Positions 16,782-22,902 of a stretch of DNA of 64,000 nucleotides are shown here, piece by piece. The stretch covers positions 80,267-144,266 of the IMG/VR virus record IMGVR_UViG_3300031920_000341; one strand, 5' to 3'. The translations under genes were made by a program, and so were the position numbers. Within the stretch, counting starts at the first letter, position 1, and each line of letters opens with the position of its first letter. The notes beneath the pieces are model-generated. The model worked only from the letters and a program-made list of their open reading frames with translations, was not told where the DNA came from and did not search any database. The DNA comes from a virus.

Positions 16782-17639
16782 TTAATAATAAATATGTTCT
16801 CTATCGCGATGATCAACCCAATACACCATTCCGCCTGTAAATATTCCACTTACACCAGTCATATTATTTACGGTACGACCAGCAAAACCTTCAGAGAACT
16901 CAAACCAACCAACTAGATCATCCATTCTTATTCCATCTGGATTTCCACATGACTTCATTGTTCCACCGCCATATAAGTATTCAATTTCAGTTTTATGTAG
17001 ATTTCTATCATATATTAATACATTATCAATTATTCCTTTAAATGTATATAATTGAACATCATTTTTAGTACCAATCCAAAATGGTTTTATATTACCAAGT
17101 GGTTCAGTATGGCTTTCTATATTTATTGATGCGACAATTTGTCCATCTATCCAAATTGCGGCATATTCTAGTATATTATCACTTTCACGATATATTGTGA
17201 ATCCAATAAAATGATCTTTGCCATCATTTATTGAAAATTCTTCTGGACTAAGGACATTTTCAGTAGAACGCCCATTTAACTTAACCATCAATTTTAATTG
17301 ACCTCTACTATTCATTTGTAATCTAACATTATTATAATAATCAGTATTAAAATCTGATAAAATATATCCATATGGATAATCGCTTACTGTTGAAACCCAA
17401 CAAAACCAAGAAAATGAACCATAATAAGTATTGATTATTGCAGTATTAACATAACCCAAATCAACCAATCCAATACCACTATAATTCATTTCAACATACT
17501 TATCTTCTGATTGAGGCTGTGATTTAATATTAAATGAATCAGGTTCAATAATTATTTGATATTGAGCTGATGTACTATAATTAAATTGTAACATGATTAC
17601 AATTATAATCAGTAAATAATTTCTAAATTTTTTCATCAT
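16782..17639 (-). CDS. Exported LamG/concanavalin A-like lectin-domain protein, 285 aa
   Basis: Residues 1-25 are a clear Sec signal peptide: basic MMKKFRN, a hydrophobic core LLIIIVIMLQF, and a likely cleavage site STSA/Q. No lipobox Cys is present. Residues about 48-225 show the LamG/ConA-like pattern: FSWFCWVSTVSDYPYGYILS, then YAAIWIDGQIVASINIES, then FKGIIDNVLIYDRNLHKTEIEYLYGGG. This domain usually binds glycans or forms an adhesive beta-sandwich. An exported lectin-like protein made during infection could modify the host surface or block superinfection; alternatively it is a virion surface protein, although phage tail proteins rarely carry Sec signals. Its start overlaps the upstream gene by 17 nt. 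Confidence 0.7.
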   Translation of the reverse strand: MMKKFRNYLLIIIVIMLQFNYSTSAQYQIIIEPDSFNIKSQPQSEDKYVEMNYSGIGLVDLGYVNTAIINTYYGSFSWFCWVSTVSDYPYGYILSDFNTDYYNNVRLQMNSRGQLKLMVKLNGRSTENVLSPEEFSINDGKDHFIGFTIYRESDNILEYAAIWIDGQIVASINIESHTEPLGNIKPFWIGTKNDVQLYTFKGIIDNVLIYDRNLHKTEIEYLYGGGTMKSCGNPDGIRMDDLVGWFEFSEGFAGRTVNNMTGVSGIFTGGMVYWVDHRDREHIYY

Positions 17640-17901
17640 TTATAATTTTTGATATTATTTGTTTATTAATGTCAGAAGATAATATTTCTACGTTTTTTCC
17701 TGGAAAATCTAGAGATTTCCATCCATTATTTGGATCACCTAAAATAATTGCACCACGTTCAACAGATTCTTGAAATGTTTTAAAATCTGGATCGCCACAA
17801 CTACATTTATCTGTATGGCCACAATAACATAGCTTACCTTCTTCAGACTTAGTTGTTTTTCTAAGTATAAGCCAATCTTTATAGTCTTGTACTGTTATCA
17901 T
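17623..17901 (-). CDS. Small protein with CxCxH...CxC putative metal-binding motif, 92 aa
   Basis: I place the start at ATG 17899-17901 (MITVQDYKDWLILRKTT). A longer frame reaches 18018, but that extension overlaps the upstream 106-aa gene out of frame and has implausible composition. A Cys/His cluster, CYCGHTDKCSCGDP near residues 24-37, suggests a small zinc- or Fe-S-binding knuckle. The rest (FKTFQESVERGAIILGDPNNGW) is unrecognised. It overlaps the upstream gene by 23 nt and the downstream LamG gene by 17 nt, so the three form an operon. It ends in TAG. Confidence 0.55.
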   Translation of the reverse strand: MITVQDYKDWLILRKTTKSEEGKLCYCGHTDKCSCGDPDFKTFQESVERGAIILGDPNNGWKSLDFPGKNVEILSSDINKQIISKIINDEKI

Positions 17902-18199
17902 AATTAAAATGCGTTTTACCTGGTTTAGGTTCCCATTCAAACCATTGCCAACTTGGTTTAATATAATAACACTTGTTGTTTTCATCAACAATCTTATGTG
18001 CATTATATTTACCAACATGTAACTTTTGTGGATTTGAAATTATTAAATTCTTGCCATTTGGATATACATATTCCCTATAATATTCATCAGAAATATCTGT
18101 AAATTCTAATCCACTCTGATTAATAAATTTAAATTCCTTTGGTGTAATATCATCAAATGCTTTTTCTTTAAGCTGTTTAAAAAATGTTCTTATATTCAT
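17879..18199 (-). CDS. Hypothetical protein, 106 aa
   Basis: Starts MNIRTFFKQLKEKAFDDITP and contains aromatic-rich strands (EYYREYVYPNGKNLIIS, then CYYIKPSWQWFEWEPKPGK). No recognised family, signal peptide or membrane helix. First gene of the small operon running through the Cys-motif protein to the exported LamG protein; tRNA-Trp lies 26 nt upstream on the same strand. The tight overlaps suggest that the three products act together or are at least co-expressed. Confidence 0.6.
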   Translation of the reverse strand: MNIRTFFKQLKEKAFDDITPKEFKFINQSGLEFTDISDEYYREYVYPNGKNLIISNPQKLHVGKYNAHKIVDENNKCYYIKPSWQWFEWEPKPGKTHFNYDNSTRL

Positions 18200-18224
18200 T
18201 ATTTAGTTTATTAGTTTAAAATTG

Positions 18225-18297
18225 CACGTATGACAGGCTTCGATCCCGTGACATCCACTTTTGGAGAGTGGCACTCTACCAGCTGAGTTACATACGT
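18225..18297 (-). tRNA. tRNA-Trp (CCA)
   Basis: Minus-strand cloverleaf: acceptor ACGTATG/CATACGT with G73, D arm ACTC/GAGT, anticodon stem CCACT/AGTGG around loop CTCCAAA (anticodon CCA), T arm ACGGG/CCTGT. All stems are essentially intact. CCA is not encoded. Confidence 0.95.
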
Positions 18298-18300
18298 ATA

Positions 18301-18792
18301 TTATTTTTTAATCCATATCTTCATTTTTTGTGGCGCTCTTGATTTTCCACCAAAATAAGGTCTTAACCAAAATCCCCAATTTTTATCATGTGTTTCAAAT
18401 ACTTCAACACTATTAGGATCCACATTTGTATTTAAGATATAACTTTCGCCATTTATTGTAATATAAATTATAAACCATTTATTAGTTTTAACATCACAAA
18501 GAAATTCTTTTTGATATCCTTCTTGACTTCCATCATACCAATAAGCATATAACTTAATAATATCTTTTTTATCAAAATCAGGTTGCCATCCAACACGTAT
18601 TGAGTTATTATGATGATCAAACCCAAATCCTAATCCACATAATTTATTAATTCCAGTAAATTCAACATTTTCTCTTTCATACCAACAATTTTTATCAAAT
18701 TTAATGTTAAAATGCGCATCAGTTATATTAACGTGTGGTTTTATAAAGAACGGAAAACTGTAATGTAAACCTTTTAATATTGTAAATTTCAT
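18301..18792 (-). CDS. Conserved hypothetical beta-sandwich-like protein, 163 aa
   Basis: Matches, by pattern, a family I associate with Bacteroidota and their phages: MKFTILKGLHYSFPF at the start, GINKLCGLGFGFDHHNNSIR then VGWQPDF, IIKLYAYWYDGSQEGYQ, and a C-terminal LRPYFGGKSRAPQKMKIWI. The function of that family is not known to me; the strand pattern resembles a jelly-roll or lectin-like fold. No signal peptide. It lies between tRNA-Trp and tRNA-Ser(GCT), so it is probably co-transcribed with the tRNAs. Confidence 0.6.
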   Translation of the reverse strand: MKFTILKGLHYSFPFFIKPHVNITDAHFNIKFDKNCWYERENVEFTGINKLCGLGFGFDHHNNSIRVGWQPDFDKKDIIKLYAYWYDGSQEGYQKEFLCDVKTNKWFIIYITINGESYILNTNVDPNSVEVFETHDKNWGFWLRPYFGGKSRAPQKMKIWIKK

Positions 18793-18859
18793 TCATATTG
18801 ATTATTTTTACTGCATTATTAATTATAAATTATACGAACTTTAATATTAAAGTTTTAAG

Positions 18860-18943
18860 TGGAAGGTGAGAGGATCGAACTCTCGCAAGTGTTACCTTGT
18901 CTCAGATTAGCAATCTGGCCCGTTACCACTCCGGCAACCTTCC
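18860..18943 (-). tRNA. tRNA-Ser (GCT)
   Basis: Minus-strand class II tRNA: acceptor GGAAGGT/ACCTTCC, short D stem CCG/CGG, anticodon loop TTGCTAA (anticodon GCT), a long variable arm CAAGG/CTTG typical of Ser, T arm GAGAG/CTCTC around TTCGATC. The discriminator is A rather than the usual G for Ser, and position 27-43 is C-A. CCA is not encoded. Confidence 0.88.
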
Positions 18944-18981
18944 ATATTTAACTGTATTTTTCAAAGAACTTTATTATAAAG

Positions 18982-19064
18982 CGGAAAGTAAACGAATCGA
19001 ACGCTCATCTGTAACGATGGCCTGGATTTCAAGTCCAGTTAGACACCATTGTCTGCTACCTTCC
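18982..19064 (-). tRNA. tRNA-Ser (TGA)
   Basis: Minus-strand class II tRNA: acceptor GGAAGGT/ACTTTCC (one G-T pair) with G73, anticodon stem CTGGA/TCCAG around CTTGAAA (anticodon TGA), long variable arm CATC/GATG, T loop TTCGATT. First tRNA of the cluster in transcription order, immediately downstream of a terminator. CCA is not encoded. Confidence 0.9.
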
Positions 19065-19070
19065 ATAAAT

Positions 19071-19101
19071 AAAAAAACCGAGACTAATAAAGACTCGGTT
19101 T
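19071..19101 (-). terminator. Rho-independent terminator upstream of the tRNA cluster
   Basis: AAACCGAG and CTCGGTTT form an 8-bp stem with an 11-nt loop; on the minus strand it is followed by a run of T. It ends 6 nt before the 5' end of tRNA-Ser(TGA), so it separates the 19343-21161 unit from the tRNA unit. Alternatively, processing or read-through here could set tRNA levels. Confidence 0.75.
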
Positions 19102-19138
19102 GTAAAAAGTATGATTAAAAATAAAAATTAAGCATTAC

Positions 19139-19179
19139 TTGGCCGAGTCGCAAATATGTGACTAGATGAACTGGACCAA
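19139..19179. other. Structured intergenic element, possible small RNA
   Basis: In a 241-nt gene-free stretch (19102-19342), TTGGCC (19139-19144) pairs with GGaCCAA (19173-19179, one bulged A) and encloses a hairpin AGTCGC/GTGACT with loop AAATAT (19146-19163). Two stacked 6-bp stems in otherwise very A/T-rich DNA suggest a folded RNA on either strand. It does not make a complete tRNA. The rest of the stretch is low-complexity A/T sequence with no gene. Confidence 0.3.
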
Positions 19180-19342
19180 CTGTGTATGTATAATATTTTT
19201 CTCATTACTTAATTATGCTTTATTTTGTTAAATTTTATTAAAATATTAATTTTAAATGGATTAAGCACTAACCCTCTATCAAGTAGATTTATAAAAATCA
19301 TTCTTGATTACTTTTAATTATATATTCGAGTTTTAATGTATT

Positions 19343-19666
19343 TTATTTTTCAATAGGAGGTGGCTCAACATATGTCATTTCGTCATAAAGATCTTCTTCT
19401 GAAACATTAACTATTTCAGAAAGACGTTTTGAAAGAATCCTTCCACGTGCACTTTCTTTATTTAGTTCAATTTCTGCTGAATTCAATTGAGCGAGTTCTA
19501 ACGTTTTAGCATTCCTGATTGTACGGATATCTTGTAATTTTATATTAATTACTTTTCCGAGATCTTCAAATTGTTTTAATGCTATATCAAATGCAGATAC
19601 ACAACTTTTACTTTGTTGAGCAATTGATTTAACCATTTTAATTGTACCTGTTTTTACATTTCTCAT
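19343..19666 (-). CDS. Hypothetical helical protein, 107 aa
   Basis: Mostly helical, with heptad-like spacing from about residue 25 to 90 (FDIALKQFEDLGKVINIK, then LELAQLNSAEIELNKESAR) and an acidic, proline-ended tail (YVEPPPIEK). No known family recognised. It follows the 215-aa gene by 17 nt on the same strand and is the last gene before the 241-nt gene-free stretch. A small coiled-coil protein of a replication or middle-class operon is the best description the sequence allows. Confidence 0.6.
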   Translation of the reverse strand: MRNVKTGTIKMVKSIAQQSKSCVSAFDIALKQFEDLGKVINIKLQDIRTIRNAKTLELAQLNSAEIELNKESARGRILSKRLSEIVNVSEEDLYDEMTYVEPPPIEK

Positions 19667-19683
19667 CTTTTTATATATTATTT

Positions 19684-20331
19684 TTATTTAACTCTACTTG
19701 CTTGTACTTGATTTCCTGATATTTTATTAAGTGATGCATATGCTGCACGTACTTGATCACGAGTCCATGTTGGCTCAAAATATAATGAAATTGTATTATT
19801 TTGTTCTGAACCACATTTCCAATAACCCATTGTTCCAGTAGAATATGCATTCATTATTTGGCCAGAACGACGAATATATTTCTGAGGATTATCCATATTA
19901 TTTTTTGGATCATTAATTTCTAATTCATCAATTAGATCGGTAGAAGAACTTATATTATCAAGAGTAGTATTGCTATTGTTATCATCAACAACTACTACTG
20001 GTATACTTAAATCATCATGATCAATACTTGGATAATAAACTCTAAATATAGAACCTTGTTCTATATAAATATCAATTTCTTGTTCATCACACAATTCCTT
20101 CATATCATATGATACAGTATGTTGTTCTGCAATAAAACCCCATATGCGTAATCTGTTTTTAACATCAAGCGTGGTTGTTTTACCAAACCTACGAAATTCA
20201 CATTTTACGGCACTAATAAGATTATCATGCCCATAAGGTAATTTATCTTTAAGTTTTGTTTCTTTACTTTCACCTACTATTCCAAGTGTTAAAACTCCTA
20301 ATGCACAATTATCAAAAATATTGTCTTTCAT
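19684..20331 (-). CDS. Hypothetical protein, 215 aa
   Basis: Not recognised. Residues about 30-90 look like a folded domain with a possible helix-turn-helix character (GHDNLISAVKCEFRRFGKTT, then VKNRLRIWGFIAEQHTVSY). Residues about 115-155 are a low-complexity Asp/Asn/Ser linker (VVVDDNNSNTTLDNISSS). The C-terminal part is RDQVRAAYASLNKISGNQ-like helical. Co-directional with the exonuclease upstream (74-nt gap) and the 107-aa gene downstream, so possibly DNA-related. Confidence 0.55.
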   Translation of the reverse strand: MKDNIFDNCALGVLTLGIVGESKETKLKDKLPYGHDNLISAVKCEFRRFGKTTTLDVKNRLRIWGFIAEQHTVSYDMKELCDEQEIDIYIEQGSIFRVYYPSIDHDDLSIPVVVVDDNNSNTTLDNISSSTDLIDELEINDPKNNMDNPQKYIRRSGQIMNAYSTGTMGYWKCGSEQNNTISLYFEPTWTRDQVRAAYASLNKISGNQVQASRVK

Positions 20332-20405
20332 TTTTTATATTTTAGTTTTAAAAATAATATTGCAAACATACTACTTTATTTTGAAACAGAAAAGTAATTA
20401 TAATT

Positions 20406-21161
20406 TTAACTTGTTGAAATATTAAAATCGCTATATTCTAATATTTCTAAACCACATATCTTCAAAATAACATTAATTGTAGCTATAACATCATAAGAAC
20501 AATATTTAGCAATAAGATCAATATTATCATTCTCCCAATAAAAATATCCAACTTGATCGGCATGCATTACATCTTTCGGTGATGGTATATTTAAATGATG
20601 AGTTAAAATTTCTAAAGATATAAACGATTCTTGCCATGCACCAAATCCCCACATTTCAGATGTATCAATTATTGGACTTTCCCATGGTTTCAATATAGAA
20701 ACATCAATTAAAGGATAAGGAATCTCAATTGCATATTTATATGCACGTTTCATGATATATGGTATATCAAATCGTTTTATATTATGACCAATTATTTTAC
20801 CTTCACCTTGATATGCTTCAAAATATCTTTTTATAAAATTCATAAATTCTTGAAGTAATATTTCTTCATTTGTATTTACAAAAGTACGAATTTGACTTGG
20901 TATTCCTTTTACATTAAAGGTTCCCATTGAAATACATACTATTTTTGAAAACTCAGCATGAAGCGCAGCCTTTTCTGTATAAAGCTGAGCATCTGATACT
21001 TTTTCATTTTCTGGATACCGTCTTCTAAGATACTCACATCTTTTAGACCACATTTTACCCATTAATGAATCAGCTGCTAATAAATCAGTTAAAGTTCGAT
21101 ATTCTGATACTGTTTCAATATCTATAAAAAGATATTTTTCGATTTGTTGTTCTGAATACAT
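20406..21161 (-). CDS. DEDDy 3'-5' exonuclease (RNase H fold, family-B-polymerase exonuclease-like), 251 aa
   Basis: Predicted DNA 3'-5' exonuclease. Exo I is LFIDIETVSE (D14, E16), Exo II is GKIIGHNIKRFDIPYI (D132), and Exo III is KYCSYDVIATINV (Y220xxxD224), so all four acidic ligands and the catalytic Tyr of the DEDDy group are present. The layout matches the stand-alone 'polymerase B-like 3'-5' exonuclease' family (PF10108 type) rather than DnaQ proofreading subunits. No polymerase domain follows. Likely roles are end trimming, recombination or degradation of host DNA. It is divergent from a RuvC-like nuclease across a 314-bp control region, so two nucleic-acid enzymes flank the same promoter area. 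Confidence 0.8.
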   Translation of the reverse strand: MYSEQQIEKYLFIDIETVSEYRTLTDLLAADSLMGKMWSKRCEYLRRRYPENEKVSDAQLYTEKAALHAEFSKIVCISMGTFNVKGIPSQIRTFVNTNEEILLQEFMNFIKRYFEAYQGEGKIIGHNIKRFDIPYIMKRAYKYAIEIPYPLIDVSILKPWESPIIDTSEMWGFGAWQESFISLEILTHHLNIPSPKDVMHADQVGYFYWENDNIDLIAKYCSYDVIATINVILKICGLEILEYSDFNISTS

Positions 21162-21475
21162 TTTTTATTAAATCTTTTATATGAATTATATGAAAAATTA
21201 GAAAAAGGTTTTTATATTTACTAAATCATATAACAAATTTTGTTAAACAAAAAATTTTAGGGAATTCGCGCGATGCGCATGCGGTTACTAAGATACTAAG
21301 ATAATATATATTTATAAAGATAATAAAGATAGTACGATTATAATGATAGTATTGTATTACCTCCCACCCACCCTATTTATACTTTGTTTATTGAAAAAGT
21401 TTTACTTTATTATAAATTATTTTACTGAATAAAACTTTATCATATTGTACTGTATAAACAATAAAGCACTGTTCA
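21162..21475. promoter_or_regulatory. 314-bp divergent intergenic control region
   Basis: Gene-free region between the minus-strand exonuclease and the plus-strand RuvC-like gene, so it should hold both promoters. It contains a perfect inverted repeat TTTTGTT-A-AACAAAA (21238-21252), an exceptional G/C island GCGCGATGCGCATGCGG (21268-21284) with the palindrome ATGCGCAT, direct ACTAAGATACTAAGATA-type repeats just after it, and a C-rich tract CCTCCCACCCACCC (21360-21373). No TATAAATA-type late box is seen, which fits early or middle expression of both genes. An origin or operator function is possible but unproven. Confidence 0.45.
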
Positions 21476-22168
21476 ATGTACATAATTGGAATAGATTTCT
21501 CAATAAAGTTTCCGTCCGCATGTATTACAAATGATTTTAAAAATTTTAAATTTATTTCTTTAGTTAATACTAATAATATATCAATAATACATAAAAAGTT
21601 TTTAATTGATGCTCAAAAAGCTTTACCTGACTTTAATATTAAATTTTCCGAAGGTGTACCTAAGAAAGAAGAATATTATATTACTGAACGTAATAAATTA
21701 TTAAATTATTCTTTATTAAGTAAAAATATGGTTAATCTTATAAAAGAACATATTGGAACAATTGATTCTAATGATATACCATTGTTAGCGATTGAAGGTA
21801 CATCTTTTAATAGTAAAGGTAGTTATGCCTTTGAATTACCAGCTGCTTCTATGCTTTTTAAGAATAATATGTATGAAAATGTACTTCTTAAAAATATTAA
21901 CAATTATTTTGTCTTTCCACCAGCTAATCTTAAACAAGCAATTGGATGTAAAGGCAATGCTAAGAAAGATATTATATTTAAACAATTTCTTGATGATCCA
22001 GGTATAGATGCTATTAAAGATACGAAGTTTTATAAGTTCTTAAAATTGAACAAAGATAATCCAAGAGTTTTCAATAATAAGACAGGATTGGTTGCATCAC
22101 CTTGGAATGATTTAATTGATGCTTATCTTGCTGTTTTAAAATTGTATAATATAACCTTTAAAAAATAA
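21476..22168 (+). CDS. RuvC-like Holliday-junction resolvase (RNase H fold), 230 aa
   Basis: The RNase-H-fold catalytic acids are in order: IIGIDFSIKFPSACI (D7), LLAIEGTSFNS (E107) and SPWNDLIDAYLAVL (D212, D215), the last matching the RuvC DAxDA motif. This family cleaves four-way junctions, and in tailed phages resolves branched replicating DNA before packaging. About 60 aa longer than bacterial RuvC, with an insertion between the first strand and the E motif. First gene of the long plus-strand run; the sigma-like gene starts 9 nt after its stop. Other RNase-H-fold nucleases are possible. Confidence 0.65.
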   Translation: MYIIGIDFSIKFPSACITNDFKNFKFISLVNTNNISIIHKKFLIDAQKALPDFNIKFSEGVPKKEEYYITERNKLLNYSLLSKNMVNLIKEHIGTIDSNDIPLLAIEGTSFNSKGSYAFELPAASMLFKNNMYENVLLKNINNYFVFPPANLKQAIGCKGNAKKDIIFKQFLDDPGIDAIKDTKFYKFLKLNKDNPRVFNNKTGLVASPWNDLIDAYLAVLKLYNITFKK

Positions 22169-22177
22169 TTCATAACA

Positions 22178-22867
22178 ATGGGATACGATGTAGGACCTAA
22201 ACTTAATATAAACAAAAAAGAATTACGTGAAGAAATAGTTAAATCAAAAGAAAATGATAAATTAACACCAAATGCTTTAAAATCATTAATTGAAATAGCT
22301 AATCATGCAATTAATAGATTACCTTATAATAATCCAATCGATAGAGAAGATTGTATACAGTCAGCTTTATATGATTTAATGAAATATTGGAGAAATTATA
22401 ATCCAGAAATTTCTGATAATGCTTTTGCTTTTTATACACAGATGGCCAAAAATGGTTATGCTAAAGTATTTAATGTAATTCATAAGAATAAAAAACTAAA
22501 AAGTCTTAAGGTATTTAAACCGAGTAATTCTTTTTATGATTTAAAATCATTAAAATATTCTTTACTTGATTATTACGATACTAATATAAAAGAACAATTT
22601 CTTGATAACAATACATCTAATTTTAGATATGATGTTCCAGATAATTTGGTTGAAAATTATTTTAGATATTCTGGCAATAAAAAGAAATGGAGTGCCTGGT
22701 CTAAATTTGATATAATGGAAATGGAACCAGATTTCGATGAAATATTCAGCCACGAAGATAATAATACAATAGACGCATACTTTTTTGAATTTAAGTTTGA
22801 ATTTAAGACAAATATTGATTTTGTTTCATTAGATCAGTTAGGTGAAAGCGAAATCTACAGTATTTAA
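22178..22867 (+). CDS. gp55-like late sigma factor with an extra C-terminal 'FRYS-WSxW' module, 229 aa
   Basis: Residues about 28-105 fit sigma region 2 as in T4 gp55: LTPNALKSLIEIANHAINR, then DREDCIQSALYDLMKYWRNY, then DNAFAFYTQMAKNGYAKVFN (gp55-like NaFAYFTqi...). It should direct RNA polymerase to late promoters, and TATAAATA-type boxes precede several structural units here. Residues about 158-212 contain FRYSGNKKKWSAWSKFD and then AYFFEFKFEF. This aligns with residues 56-103 of the 601-aa virion-type protein at 40394 (FRYSKNKDIWSMWYDI...FYVELKYEY) and is not part of T4 gp55 as I know it. The gene sits directly before the structural run. The sigma call is good but not certain. Confidence 0.7.
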   Translation: MGYDVGPKLNINKKELREEIVKSKENDKLTPNALKSLIEIANHAINRLPYNNPIDREDCIQSALYDLMKYWRNYNPEISDNAFAFYTQMAKNGYAKVFNVIHKNKKLKSLKVFKPSNSFYDLKSLKYSLLDYYDTNIKEQFLDNNTSNFRYDVPDNLVENYFRYSGNKKKWSAWSKFDIMEMEPDFDEIFSHEDNNTIDAYFFEFKFEFKTNIDFVSLDQLGESEIYSI

Positions 22868-22902
22868 TATAAAGGGATATATAATTAAAATAGCTGTTTT
22901 AA

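Noticed and set aside
17902-18018. Longer N-terminus for the Cys-motif protein
   Set aside because: The extension overlaps the 106-aa gene in another frame and has unlikely composition; ATG at 17901 is the natural overlapping start.
18225-18297. TGA recoded as Trp, suggested by the phage tRNA-Trp and missing TGA stops
   Set aside because: The tRNA anticodon is CCA, Trp is encoded by TGG, and no gene in the window contains in-frame TGA.
18897-19118. 73-aa plus-strand frame
   Set aside because: It runs antisense through two tRNA-Ser genes and a terminator.
19131-19190. A fifth tRNA
   Set aside because: Hairpins are present but there is no acceptor pair or T arm in either strand; kept only as an unexplained folded element.
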